Assembly: GCF_003149245.1 (NCBI RefSeq)
Contig: NZ_QGDL01000017.1
Span: 60,154 to 124,153, forward strand
Direction of reading: 5' to 3'
Length of the DNA: 64,000 bases
Source of the DNA: Faecalicatena orotica
GTDB lineage: Bacteria > Bacillota > Clostridia > Lachnospirales > Lachnospiraceae
In this document: positions 49,196-59,103 of the stretch, in pieces
How the letters are laid out: each line of letters starts with the position of its first letter
Position numbering within the stretch: position 1 is the first letter of the stretch
The notes under the pieces: generated by a model
The model's input: the letters and a program-made list of their open reading frames with translations, nothing else
Told to the model about the DNA's origin: nothing
Databases searched by the model: none
Position numbers and translations under genes: made by a program

Positions 49196-51895
49196 ATGGC
49201 AGAAGAGAGAAAATTAATATTAAAGCTGGGGCAGAAGATTACGGACCGTATCGGGCACAAGGTGACTGTGGATGATCCGGAATACTGGGGGCTTGCCTGT
49301 GTAATTACGGATGAGATGGCGGAAGTGGCGCTGGCCATGAAGGTACGCAAACCGGCCAGCGCGCAGGAGATCGCAAAGAAGTGTAAAAAACCGCTGAAGC
49401 GGACAGAAGAACTTCTGCAGGAAATGAGTGTGATCGGTCTTCTGGAATATAACTGGGAGAATGCTGACCACCATAAGCAGTACATACTTCCGATGTTCGT
49501 ACCGGGCTGTGCGGAATTTATGAACATGAATAAGGAACAGGTGGAAGAACATCCGGAGATCGCACGGTTTTTCGAGAGAATGTCACGCCTTCCGCTGGAG
49601 AAAGTCACACCGATGGTGCCTCTTGGCGGGGCCGGGGTAGGAATGCACGTGATTCCGGTGGAAAAAGCGATTCCGACGGAGCAGAAGTCTGTCAGTGTGG
49701 AACATATATCCCACTGGGTACAGAAGTATAAAGGGAAATATGCAGTGGGTGCCTGTTCCTGCCGCCGTTCACGCAGGATCCAGGGGGAAGGCTGCGGGCA
49801 TCTTGAGGACGATATGTGCATTGGTGTAGGGGATATGGCGGATTACCTCGTCGAGACCGGGAAGGGAAGGTATATCGATGAAGTAGAAGTGATGGAGATT
49901 CTTCAGCGTGCAGAGGACAACGGGCTGGTACACCAGATCACCAACATAGACGGGGAAGATAAGATCTTTGCCATCTGCAACTGCTGTGTCTGTTCCTGTT
50001 ATGCTCTGCGCACCTCACAGCTTTTTAACACGCCAAACTTGTCCCGTTCCGCTTATATCGCGCGAGTGGATGCCAATAACTGCGTGGCATGCGGACAGTG
50101 TGTGGAATACTGTCCGTCCGGCGCAGCCAAACTGGGACAAAAGCTTTGTACGAAGGAGGGCCCGGTCGTATATCCGAAGCAGGAGCTTCCGGATGCCGTG
50201 AAATGGGGACCGGAGAAGTGGAATGAAAATTACAGGGACGACAACCAGATCAACTGTTATGATACAGGAACATCTCCGTGTAAGACGAACTGCCCGGCAC
50301 ATATTGCGGTGCAGGGATATATTAAGATGGCATCTCAGGGAAGATATCTGGATGCATTGAAACTGATCAAGAAGGAAAACCCGTTCCCGGCAGTCTGCGG
50401 AAGTATCTGCAACCGCCGCTGCGAGCAGGCATGTACAAGGGGCGAAATTGATCAGGCAGTGGCGATTGATGAAGTGAAGAAATTCATTGCCATGCAGGAA
50501 CTGAATGCAGAGACACGTTACATCCCGCCGATGGTCAACCAGATCGGAAAGATGTATCCGCAGAAGGTAGCCGTTATCGGTGCCGGCCCGGCCGGAATGT
50601 CCTGTGCCTTCTTCCTTGCACAAAAAGGGTATCCGGTCACTGTATTTGAAAAGCATCGTCATCCAGGCGGAATGCTGACGCACGGAATTCCGGGCTTTAG
50701 GCTTGAGAAGGATGTTGTGGATGCAGAGATTGAAGTCTTGCGTGAGATGGGCGTCGAGTTTAAGTGCGGTGTAGAAGTTGGAAAAGACGTAACACTTGCA
50801 GAACTCCGTGCACAGGATTATAAAGCATTTTATATTGCAATTGGATGCCAGGGGGGAAGAAAAGCAGGAGTTCCCGGCGAAGAGGCAGTGGGCGTGCTGA
50901 CGGGAGTAGAATTCCTCCATATGGTCAATACGGATGAGACGACAGGCCTGACAGGGCGTACCATCGTTGTCGGCGGCGGAAATGTGGCCGTTGATGTTGC
51001 ACGCAGTGCCGTGCGTACGGGTAGTTCAGACGTATCCATGTACTGTCTGGAGGATAAGGATTCCATGCCGGCAGCAGCGGATGAAGTGGAAGAGGCCGAG
51101 GGTGAAGGTATTACTGTGAATCACGGCTGGGGACCGAAAGAAATCCTGACTGCGGACGGTAAAGTGACAGGAATCGTGTTTAAGAAATGTATTTCCGTTT
51201 TCGATGCGGACGGACGGTTCTGCCCACAGTATGATGAAAACGAATTCAAGACAGTGGAATGTGAAAATGTTCTCATGAGTATCGGCCAGAGCATTATCTG
51301 GGGAAATCTTCTGGAAGGCTCGAAAGTGGAGCTGGGACGCGGGAACGGAGCAGTGGCAGATTCCCTGACGTACCAGACTGCGGAGCCGGATATCTTTGTC
51401 GGCGGCGATGTCTATACGGGACCGAAGTTTGCAATCGATGCGATTGCAGCGGGCAAAGAGGCGGCAGTATCGATCCACCGTTTTGTACATGAAGGGCAGA
51501 GTCTGACGATCGGACGCAACAGACGGGAATTTGTGGAACTGGATAAGAAGAAGCTGGATATCCCTTCAGACAGTTATGATAATTCTGCAAGACAGGTTCC
51601 GGGACATCAGTCCGGTATCGATGCGAAGACTACATTCCGCGATACACGTCTTACATTTACAGAGGAGCAGGTGAAAGCGGAGACGGCACGCTGCCTCGGA
51701 TGCGGCGCAACAGTGGTGGACGAAAACCGGTGTATCGGATGCGGTGTCTGCACAACGAAATGTGAATTTGATGCAATCCATCTAAGCAGGGAACTGCCTG
51801 ATGCAAGCAGAATGATGAAGAGCGAAGACAAGATGAAGGCAATCCTGCCTTATGCAGCGAAGCGTCAGATTAAGATTATGCGTAATAAAAAATAA
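49196..51895 (+). CDS. Large flavin/Fe-S oxidoreductase (GltD/NfnB-like) with ferredoxin domains
   Basis: 899 aa. N-terminal winged-helix-like region (about 15-85), then a cysteine-rich domain with ACSCRRSRRIQGEGCG, CIGVGD and CNCCVCSCYALR. A ferredoxin motif CVACGQCVEYCPSGAAK lies near 290, followed by a GltD-like cluster region CKTNCPAH and CGSICNRRCEQACTRG (365-415). FAD-binding VAVIGAGPAGMSCAFFLAQ lies near 465, NAD(P)-binding TIVVGGGNVAVDVARSA near 590, and a C-terminal ferredoxin set CLGCG and CIGCGVCTTKCEFDAIH. It likely moves electrons between NAD(P)H and ferredoxin or an unknown partner. ATG 49196 has GGAG eight bases upstream; the GTG three codons earlier abuts the GGAG. Lies between hypB and hypA. 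Confidence 0.88.
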   Translation: MAEERKLILKLGQKITDRIGHKVTVDDPEYWGLACVITDEMAEVALAMKVRKPASAQEIAKKCKKPLKRTEELLQEMSVIGLLEYNWENADHHKQYILPMFVPGCAEFMNMNKEQVEEHPEIARFFERMSRLPLEKVTPMVPLGGAGVGMHVIPVEKAIPTEQKSVSVEHISHWVQKYKGKYAVGACSCRRSRRIQGEGCGHLEDDMCIGVGDMADYLVETGKGRYIDEVEVMEILQRAEDNGLVHQITNIDGEDKIFAICNCCVCSCYALRTSQLFNTPNLSRSAYIARVDANNCVACGQCVEYCPSGAAKLGQKLCTKEGPVVYPKQELPDAVKWGPEKWNENYRDDNQINCYDTGTSPCKTNCPAHIAVQGYIKMASQGRYLDALKLIKKENPFPAVCGSICNRRCEQACTRGEIDQAVAIDEVKKFIAMQELNAETRYIPPMVNQIGKMYPQKVAVIGAGPAGMSCAFFLAQKGYPVTVFEKHRHPGGMLTHGIPGFRLEKDVVDAEIEVLREMGVEFKCGVEVGKDVTLAELRAQDYKAFYIAIGCQGGRKAGVPGEEAVGVLTGVEFLHMVNTDETTGLTGRTIVVGGGNVAVDVARSAVRTGSSDVSMYCLEDKDSMPAAADEVEEAEGEGITVNHGWGPKEILTADGKVTGIVFKKCISVFDADGRFCPQYDENEFKTVECENVLMSIGQSIIWGNLLEGSKVELGRGNGAVADSLTYQTAEPDIFVGGDVYTGPKFAIDAIAAGKEAAVSIHRFVHEGQSLTIGRNRREFVELDKKKLDIPSDSYDNSARQVPGHQSGIDAKTTFRDTRLTFTEEQVKAETARCLGCGATVVDENRCIGCGVCTTKCEFDAIHLSRELPDASRMMKSEDKMKAILPYAAKRQIKIMRNKK

Positions 51896-51914
51896 GGAAG
51901 AAGATGAATGAGAT

Positions 51915-52259
51915 ATGCATGAATTAGGTCTTGTCACGCATGTTGTCCGAACCATCGAGGAGATCGGCAGGGAAGAAAAGCTGACGGAAGTCGCTTCCGT
52001 CACGCTGGAAATCGGTGAGGTGAGCGGCGTTATACCTGATTATCTTACCGACTGCTGGAAGTATTTCCGCGTAAGGTCGGACTTATTAAAAGAGGCAGAG
52101 CTGGAAATTGAGACGATTCCGGCGGTTACCCTTTGTGAGGACTGCCAGAAAACATATTCAACACTGGAATATAAGAAGATATGTCCGTACTGCGGGAGTG
52201 AGAATACATATCTGTCAGCGGGGAATGAGTTTAATATTAAGGAAATAGCTGCCTGTTAA
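51915..52259 (+). CDS. hypA: HypA-type nickel metallochaperone
   Basis: 114 aa. It begins MHELGLVTHVV, giving the invariant His2 nickel ligand, and has the zinc finger CEDCQKTYSTLEYKKICPYCG. The IEIGEVSGV-like strand (VTLEIGEVSGVIPDYL) is typical. HypA hands nickel to HypB or a target enzyme. It starts 19 bases after the oxidoreductase gene, so it belongs to the same operon as hypB. Confidence 0.93.
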   Translation: MHELGLVTHVVRTIEEIGREEKLTEVASVTLEIGEVSGVIPDYLTDCWKYFRVRSDLLKEAELEIETIPAVTLCEDCQKTYSTLEYKKICPYCGSENTYLSAGNEFNIKEIAAC

Positions 52260-52286
52260 GAGGAATGGGAGAAGAGGAGTGTTATT

Positions 52287-53339
52287 ATGTTTGTATTTAC
52301 AGAAAATGTGCCGGATATATTAGTCTGGCTCGTATGGATTGGTGTGTTTGTGTCACTGTTTGCGGCAAATGAATTAAGCCGCCGCTTTAAATGGGTCGGA
52401 TTCGGATGTTTCGTGGTTCTGCCGGTTGTTCTGACGGTCCTGTGGCTGACCGTTTTGAAAGATACGTCCTATATGGACTGGTTCCATCTTGCAAAAGTAT
52501 ATTCGTCTACAGCAGGGTGTATCGGTTTCTGGTGTATCCGCCATATCAAAAAACTGCAGCATAACAAGATTGCATTGTGTTTTCCACCACTGATTCTTGC
52601 AATTAATATTCTGGAAGCATGCTCCAGAGATTTCCAGATCAGCCAGTATGCAACTCCGGTTGTAGAATATATGAACAACCAGGTCCAGTATTATGTCGGC
52701 GGTTCATGGAATATCATGAACGGGATTGCAGGAATCCTGAATATTATCACGATTACAGGATGGTTCGGAATCTGTATCCGCAAGAAAACTGCGAAGGACA
52801 ACAGCAGGGATATGCTCTGGCCGGATATGATGTGGTTCTGGATCGTGGCTTATGATTTGTGGAACTTCGCTTATACATACAACTGCCTGCCTACCCATGC
52901 ATGGTACTGCGGATTCGCACTTCTGCTGGCACCTACGGTATGTGCATTTACGATTGGTAAAGGGGCATGGCTCCAGCACCGGGCACATACACTTGCCCTG
53001 TGGTGCATGTTTGCCCAGACATTCCCTGCATTTCAGGATGCGAGCAGATGGCTCGTCCATTCCACATCCAGCAAGGCCATTGCGGATGCAGCAATTCAGG
53101 AAGGAATTCTGGCATCTGACGGAATTACCATGCTCAAAGACGCAGGAATCTATCAGGTGGCAGGCGCAGCTCCGAATACCACATTTTTATTCGTAATGAG
53201 CCTGCTGGCACTGCTGGCTAACGTGGCTGTATTTGCGTATATGATTTACCGGATCGTAAAGACAAAGAAGAACCCTTATAAGGGAGAGCTGTATACAGAT
53301 CTGAGGAAATATCAGGAAGTCAGGGCTCTGGGAGAATAG
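52287..53339 (+). CDS. DUF5692 family multi-pass membrane protein
   Basis: 350 aa with about nine hydrophobic segments (for example LVWLVWIGVFVSLFAANELS, VGFGCFVVLPVVLTVLWLTV, FLFVMSLLALLANVAVFAYM). Conserved-looking polar stretches facing the membrane include MMWFWIVAYDLWNFAYTYNC and HTLALWCMFAQTFPAFQDAS. I associate this with the DUF5692 family, which has no known function. As the last gene of the hypB-oxidoreductase-hypA operon (27 bases after hypA) it might be a membrane partner for that enzyme or a transporter for its substrate or metal. Confidence 0.82.
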   Translation: MFVFTENVPDILVWLVWIGVFVSLFAANELSRRFKWVGFGCFVVLPVVLTVLWLTVLKDTSYMDWFHLAKVYSSTAGCIGFWCIRHIKKLQHNKIALCFPPLILAINILEACSRDFQISQYATPVVEYMNNQVQYYVGGSWNIMNGIAGILNIITITGWFGICIRKKTAKDNSRDMLWPDMMWFWIVAYDLWNFAYTYNCLPTHAWYCGFALLLAPTVCAFTIGKGAWLQHRAHTLALWCMFAQTFPAFQDASRWLVHSTSSKAIADAAIQEGILASDGITMLKDAGIYQVAGAAPNTTFLFVMSLLALLANVAVFAYMIYRIVKTKKNPYKGELYTDLRKYQEVRALGE

Positions 53340-53364
53340 GGCTTGCATAATTTTATATTAAGAA

Positions 53365-53405
53365 AGAATGGGCACCCGGGGATATCTTTTCCGGGTGCCC
53401 ATTCT
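53365..53405 (+). terminator. Strong hairpin ending the hypB operon
   Basis: AGAATGGGCACCCGG (53365-53379) pairs perfectly over 15 bases with CCGGGTGCCCATTCT (53391-53405). No U-tract follows, so termination may be factor-aided or the stem may protect the 3' end. Confidence 0.75.
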
Positions 53406-53556
53406 GATTGTGCCCGGGGGTTACAGACGGGTGGCAGAAGCAGAATATTTAATCCATATTTGATCTGTTTTTAATCTTTCATTTTTATAATAGAGGATAT
53501 CCCGTGTCAGCATCAAAGAGATACAGGATATATTTATAAGAAAAGAGGAAAAACAG

Positions 53557-54741
53557 ATGGCAAAATTAAAAGGGGAAGTGAGTAAGGAAAAGAATCATTG
53601 GATTCATTCTCACCGGGCAGAATTGTCCAGTGTTGTACTGATTTTGATTTTTTCCGTGGCTGTTATTATATGGAACAGGGGGATTCAGGATCAGTACGAG
53701 CATTATAATAATACGAATATTACATATGAAAAGGGGATTGTGACGGAGACAGGCAATGATGAACTGATTGTGGATGAGACAAATCCGGACAGATATCTGG
53801 GGATGCAGACTGCAAAGATTAAGCTGTTAAGCGGGAAATATAAGGGAGAGACAGTGGAGACGGAGAACTACCTGACGGCGGCAAATAATATCTATGTAAA
53901 GCCGGGCACAAGGGTGATTGTTTCACAGGATGAACCCGAGGATACGGCTCCTTACTTTGTCATTTATAATTATTACAGATCGCCTGCTATATATGGGATC
54001 ATTCTTGTGTTTTTCTTTTTCATGATCCTCATCGGCGGGAAAAAGGGCATCCGAGCGCTTCTGGGACTTGGGTTTACTTTATTTACGATTGTGATGTGGA
54101 TGATACCGATGATCTATCTGGGGCACTCCCCGGTTGTAATGGCAGTCCTTACGGTTGTCATGACAACAGCATGTGCACTGGTCCTGCTGAACGGGACCGG
54201 CAGGAAAACGATGGCGGCAATCTGCGGTACGGCGTCAGGCGTGATTCTGGTAGGGGTTATATTTGCAGTTTTTGCAGCAGTGCTTCATATCTCCGGATAC
54301 AATACTGACGAGACAGAATTTATGGTCCTGATTTCAAAGAACACACATCTTCAGATTTCACAGGTACTTTTTGCGGGAGTACTGATTGCTTCTCTGGGAG
54401 CAGTGATGGATGTAGGGATGTCGATTGCATCTGCTTTATATGAGGTGCACGCCGTGAGTCCGGAGCTTGGCCGCGGAGAATTATTCAGGTCCGGGCTTAA
54501 TATCGGCAAAGATATGATCGGGACCATGAGCAATACGCTCATTCTCGCGTTTACCGGAAGCGGCCTGAGCACGCTGCTGGTCCTGACAGGATACGGGATC
54601 AAGTACCATCAGCTTGTCAGCTCAGACTTTCTGGCGATTGAGATTGGACAGGGATTGTCAGGGACGATAGCGGTGATCCTGACAGTTCCTTTGACCTCTG
54701 CGGCAGCATCTGTTTTATATAAAGCGAAAAGGAAATGTTAA
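53557..54741 (+). CDS. YibE/F family membrane protein
   Basis: 394 aa. One N-terminal membrane helix (about 27-45), an extracytoplasmic beta-rich domain (about 50-150, with GIVTETGNDELIV and TRVIVSQDEPEDTAPYFVIY), then about seven helices. The motifs LGHSPVVMAVLTVVMTTACA, VMDVGMSIASALYEV and MIGTMSNTLILAFTGSGLS are those of YibE/F proteins. In lactococci a related pair is exported or membrane-active, but no firm function is known. Monocistronic. Confidence 0.9.
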   Translation: MAKLKGEVSKEKNHWIHSHRAELSSVVLILIFSVAVIIWNRGIQDQYEHYNNTNITYEKGIVTETGNDELIVDETNPDRYLGMQTAKIKLLSGKYKGETVETENYLTAANNIYVKPGTRVIVSQDEPEDTAPYFVIYNYYRSPAIYGIILVFFFFMILIGGKKGIRALLGLGFTLFTIVMWMIPMIYLGHSPVVMAVLTVVMTTACALVLLNGTGRKTMAAICGTASGVILVGVIFAVFAAVLHISGYNTDETEFMVLISKNTHLQISQVLFAGVLIASLGAVMDVGMSIASALYEVHAVSPELGRGELFRSGLNIGKDMIGTMSNTLILAFTGSGLSTLLVLTGYGIKYHQLVSSDFLAIEIGQGLSGTIAVILTVPLTSAAASVLYKAKRKC

Positions 54742-54895
54742 AAAAATATACAAAAATTTTATTTAGGCAGTAAAAACATTAACTAAGTATTAACACCGTA
54801 ATGATTTATCTCTTATTTGCTTTCGTTAACCTGTGAGAGGTGGCCGTCCATAAAAGACGGGACAACTTTCAAGATGAGAAGGAGAGGAAAATGCA

Positions 54896-57800
54896 ATGAA
54901 AGGGAAGACAATCAACAAATTACTGGCGTTGTTCCTTACTGTGGCAGGCGTGATGTCATCACCGTCAGTGCTTGCGGTAAGTGCTGCCGGAAATGTGGCC
55001 CAGCCCGCATATGAGAACACGCAGGATATGGGAGGGACTCAGGAAACAGGCAGTGACAGCCAGCCGATGGAGGCCAATGGCTTTATTTCACCGGAAGGGG
55101 ATATAGATTCTGTATCTGATCCGGCTGCAGAAGTTAGTTTCGGAGTCGTATCCGATACACATGTACGCCAGGATAAGGCGACGGAGAAAAGCAGACTTGC
55201 GAAGGCATTTTCATTTTTTAGTGAATCCGGCATGGACCGCATGGTAGTAGCCGGAGACCTGACAGATAACGGGGCTGCCAGCGAGTATGCGGCATGGAAA
55301 CAGATCAAAGAAGAGAATCTGACAATTCCTCTGATCGCGTCAATGGGAAACCATGAGAATAACAGTGCTGATGCATTTACCGAGACAACGGGAAATAAGC
55401 CGAATGACCATCAGGTTGTGAATGGGTATCATTTTATCACGCTGAGTCCGGGAAGCGGGGAACTGGATGCAGAGACAGGCAAAGGTACAAAGCAGGGAGG
55501 CGGAAATTATACCTATACGCTGGACTGGCTTGAGGAGCAGCTTTCGCAGGCGGAGGCAGACACACCGGACAAACCGATTTTTGTATTTTTCCACCATCCG
55601 ATTAAAAACACATTTTACGTTTCCACGGAATGGTATGGAAGCGGGCTGGATGAGATTTTTAAAAACCATCCGCATGCGGTGACATTTTCCGGACATATCC
55701 ACAGTCCAAATAACATGCCAACAAGTATCTGGCAGGACGGCGGCTATACGGCAGTAAACACGGTAACTTTGTCCTATATGGAAATGGAATCCGGGATGAT
55801 CTACGGCTCTGTACCGCCTAATGCAAGCCAGATTGCACAGGGACTTGTTGTGGAGGCGAACGGCAGCAGGGTTACGATTAAAAACTATGATTTTCTCGCA
55901 GACAAGTGGATCCCCCAGACATGGACGTTTGATGTGACGGAAACGCTGCCTTATACAGACGAAAGAGCGGAATCTGCACAGGCACCTTATTTTGCAGACG
56001 ATGCACAGCTGACGGTCAGTGAGGTTGGGGAGAATTCTGCAAAACTGACATTTGACCAGGCAGAAGTGGCAGAGAATAACGTAGGGGATATCGTGCATTC
56101 CTACAGATATGACTTTATCAATACGGAGACACAGAAAGTCGTGAAGACATTCAAAACATGGTCTGAATATTATCTGCAGCCTATGCCGGAGCAGATCACG
56201 CAGAAGGCTCCGGACCTGGAAGGCGGAACGTCTTATGAGGTAAGGATTTATGCGATTGATGCCTACCAGAAGGTGAGTGAAAACTATCTGTCACAGACAT
56301 TTAAGACAACCGGGGAATCTTCTTCCGAGCCGGGATTTGATGACATGGTCGGGGGTGTGCCGAAAGCAGACCTTCTGGATGTAGATTTCTCAGACGGAGC
56401 CATTTCAGATCATTCTGTGTCAGGCAATACGTTCTATGGAAGTGACGGCAGTAATATAGCTATGGACGAGGAGCTAGGGAAATATACGGCCAGATTTACC
56501 GGAAAAGCTGAAGAAGCATTTCTGACAGACTGGTCAGCCGAGCAGTATGATCAGACAAATGACGACTTTACAATTGAAAGTACGTTTAAGGTAGACAAGT
56601 TCTCCGGAAGTTATGTAGACCTGTTTGCCAATATGGAGTCTGCAGGAATTGGTTTTGAGATTCCTCCTTATGACGATGAATCGGCAAGTCTGGAGGCATG
56701 GGTACATGTCGGGGGCTCCTATCAGAAACCGACGGCGGCAGGTGCTTTAAAATACGGTGAGTGGAATCATGGAGTCATCACTTATGACGGTAGTAAAGTA
56801 ACACTTTATGTAAACGGCGTTAAGATCGCCTCGAGAGAAGCAACAGGCAAGGTGAAGACACCGGCCAAGAGTTCACAATATTATGTAATCGGCGGAGATT
56901 CCGGTTCTAACGGCAGTGTTCAGTCACCAATGACCGGCGCGATTTCTACGGCACGTATGTACAGCAAGGCCCTGACGGCAAAACAGGTTTCCATGCTTGC
57001 AAACAGGGAGCTTCAGACGATTGACACAACCAAACCGGTTATACAGCTGGAATCCGAGCCGGCCGGTACCGGAACAATGAACAAGGATTACACGATCCCG
57101 GCGGCACAGGCGGCGGATAACAGTACAATTGTTACGTTAAAGACCGTCCTGACGGCACCGGACGGAAGCGAACTTGCCGCACTGACCGGGGAGAATGGAA
57201 AGACGGAAGCAAAGACTGTGAAATTAGAAAAGGCAGGTACATATAAGCTGCTTTATAAAGCAGAAGACCGTTCCGGCAATGTCGAAACAAAGAGCTATGA
57301 GATCCGGGTAAAAGCAGGGGATCACAGCAAATTTGAAGAAGCAATGCTCAGAGTGCTGTCAATCGGAAACGATGAACTGGAGACATATACAGAAGAGAGC
57401 GTTGCAAAGCTGATGGAGGCGCTGCAGAATGCAATGCTGATTACAGACGAATCTCTTCAGGATGAGATTGATTCCGTAACTAAACAGCTGAACGATGCAG
57501 TTGACGGCCTTGTGAAAAAGGAAGAAGTACCACAGGCTGACAAATCGGCACTGCAGGACTTATTTGACGAAGTAAAGGATATTACAGGTGACGGTTATAC
57601 GGAAGAAAGTTATGCGGCATTTGATGCGGCGCGTACCAGGGCGGAAGAAATCCTGGCAGATAAAGATGCAGACCAGACAGCAGTCAATAAGGCATATGAT
57701 GAGTTGATGAGCAGGAAAGAAGAACTAAAGCCCGCGGCAGTAAAGAAATATGCGGAAGACATTCTGGCAGCCGCAGCAGAGGCTGACCGTACAAACGCCA

Positions 57801-58936
57801 CAGAGGAGGCAGCCGCACAGCTGGATGAGGCAATCGCAAAGGTACAGCAGATGCTGGACAGCGGCATGGCCAAAGAACATGAAATGGCAGCAGGTGCAAT
57901 CGAGGTGCTGAAAGCCGTAGGAAATCTGAATCCGGGAACTGCAAATATAGCAGGGCTTACACAGGCCATACAGTCCGCCGAAGTCCTGAATTCAGGCAGA
58001 TATACACAGAACAGCTGGGCGATATTTGAAACAGCTGTCGAAGAAGGCAAAGCACTTTTACAGGAACTAAGCGAGGCAGAGCAAAACGAAGCAGAACCAG
58101 AGGCCGTGCCGGCAGACCTTGAAGGAGGAAGTAAAACAGCATCGGCAGATGCGGACAGAGTTAATACAGCACTTGATAACCTGAGTACAGCAGCGGCCGG
58201 GCTGCAGGAAAAGTCTGAGGAACAGCTGTCACAACTGCTGGCGCAGCTGTACAGCACAATAGCAAAAGCGGATGCAGTTCTTATGGAGCAGGCGAAATAT
58301 ACACCGGACAGCATCTCAGGCCTTCAGGAGTTAAGAGATGAGGCAAAGCAGCTTGCAGATTCCGGCCAGGCAGATGAAGAGGCTTTAAGGGCAGCAATAT
58401 CCGGTTTAGAAACATTACTGGGGAAAGTAGTAAACAGGGCCGACAAGACAGAATTACTCATCCAGCTTGCAAAGGCTTCCATGATTAAGACGGAGGAGTA
58501 TACAAAGGAAAGCGCATCGGCGTTTACTGCTGCTTTCGAGAATGCAAAGAAAATTAACTCAGATGAGAATGTTTCCGACCAGAGTGCAGTGGATAAGGCG
58601 TCAGCAGAACTGGCACAGGCGATGGAGAAGCTTGTAAAGAAAGACGGAGGGTCCGGCGACGGCAATGAAAATCAGGAACCGGGTAACGATGGAAACAGTA
58701 ATGATGGAAACAACAATAATGGAAACGGCAGCGGCAGTACGGGGAACGGCAGCGGAAATAAAGACCAAGGGTCAAACGGAAATTCCCCGGCGGGAAAAAC
58801 GCCTGTAAAGACAGGGACAACCAGCACAAGTGTAAAAACCGGAGACGGTGCATCACCTGTTGTGCCGGCAGTTATGACCATATTGGCTCTGGCAGGGATC
58901 GCATTTGCGGCAGCTTGGAGGAAAAAGGTAAAATAA
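54896..58936 (+). CDS. Wall-anchored metallophosphoesterase with LamG-like and FIVAR domains, 1346 aa
   Basis: Signal peptide residues 1-32. A calcineurin-like phosphoesterase domain (about 78-330) carries all metal motifs: VVSDTHVRQ, VVAGDLTDNG, SMGNHENN, FFHHPIK and FSGHIHSPN. A fibronectin-like segment (about 370-470) and a LamG/concanavalin-like domain (about 495-700, with GEWNHGVITYDGSKVTLYVN) follow, then an Ig-like domain. Several alpha-helical FIVAR-type repeats fill about 810-1240. A low-complexity Gly/Asn/Ser linker leads to the sorting signal VKTGD, a hydrophobic helix and RKKVK. It should be attached to the cell wall by a sortase and hydrolyse phosphate esters of host or environmental molecules; substrate unknown. 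GGAGAGG precedes ATG 54896. Confidence 0.92.
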   Translation: MKGKTINKLLALFLTVAGVMSSPSVLAVSAAGNVAQPAYENTQDMGGTQETGSDSQPMEANGFISPEGDIDSVSDPAAEVSFGVVSDTHVRQDKATEKSRLAKAFSFFSESGMDRMVVAGDLTDNGAASEYAAWKQIKEENLTIPLIASMGNHENNSADAFTETTGNKPNDHQVVNGYHFITLSPGSGELDAETGKGTKQGGGNYTYTLDWLEEQLSQAEADTPDKPIFVFFHHPIKNTFYVSTEWYGSGLDEIFKNHPHAVTFSGHIHSPNNMPTSIWQDGGYTAVNTVTLSYMEMESGMIYGSVPPNASQIAQGLVVEANGSRVTIKNYDFLADKWIPQTWTFDVTETLPYTDERAESAQAPYFADDAQLTVSEVGENSAKLTFDQAEVAENNVGDIVHSYRYDFINTETQKVVKTFKTWSEYYLQPMPEQITQKAPDLEGGTSYEVRIYAIDAYQKVSENYLSQTFKTTGESSSEPGFDDMVGGVPKADLLDVDFSDGAISDHSVSGNTFYGSDGSNIAMDEELGKYTARFTGKAEEAFLTDWSAEQYDQTNDDFTIESTFKVDKFSGSYVDLFANMESAGIGFEIPPYDDESASLEAWVHVGGSYQKPTAAGALKYGEWNHGVITYDGSKVTLYVNGVKIASREATGKVKTPAKSSQYYVIGGDSGSNGSVQSPMTGAISTARMYSKALTAKQVSMLANRELQTIDTTKPVIQLESEPAGTGTMNKDYTIPAAQAADNSTIVTLKTVLTAPDGSELAALTGENGKTEAKTVKLEKAGTYKLLYKAEDRSGNVETKSYEIRVKAGDHSKFEEAMLRVLSIGNDELETYTEESVAKLMEALQNAMLITDESLQDEIDSVTKQLNDAVDGLVKKEEVPQADKSALQDLFDEVKDITGDGYTEESYAAFDAARTRAEEILADKDADQTAVNKAYDELMSRKEELKPAAVKKYAEDILAAAAEADRTNATEEAAAQLDEAIAKVQQMLDSGMAKEHEMAAGAIEVLKAVGNLNPGTANIAGLTQAIQSAEVLNSGRYTQNSWAIFETAVEEGKALLQELSEAEQNEAEPEAVPADLEGGSKTASADADRVNTALDNLSTAAAGLQEKSEEQLSQLLAQLYSTIAKADAVLMEQAKYTPDSISGLQELRDEAKQLADSGQADEEALRAAISGLETLLGKVVNRADKTELLIQLAKASMIKTEEYTKESASAFTAAFENAKKINSDENVSDQSAVDKASAELAQAMEKLVKKDGGSGDGNENQEPGNDGNSNDGNNNNGNGSGSTGNGSGNKDQGSNGNSPAGKTPVKTGTTSTSVKTGDGASPVVPAVMTILALAGIAFAAAWRKKVK

Positions 58937-58974
58937 CAGAAGGACAGAGTCATTCTTCCTTTAAGCAGAAAGAT

Positions 58975-59025
58975 AAAAAGGGCGGAAGTATTTGTATAAT
59001 TTACAGATGCTTCTGTCCTTTTTGG
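58975..59025 (+). terminator. Terminator after the phosphoesterase gene
   Basis: AAAAAGG and GGAAG pair with CTTC and CCTTTTT across an AT-rich loop with TGT/ACA, followed by a T run. Imperfect but stable. Confidence 0.75.
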
Positions 59026-59103
59026 GTTTTCCGGTCATTTAATACATTGTTTTTGTCAATCATGCAGTACATATTTACAATTTGACAGACTATGTTACAC
59101 TAG

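Noticed and set aside
57610..58314. 234-codon minus-strand frame rich in Ser/Ala/Cys
   Set aside because: Antisense of the alanine-rich FIVAR repeats in the phosphoesterase gene; composition artefact.
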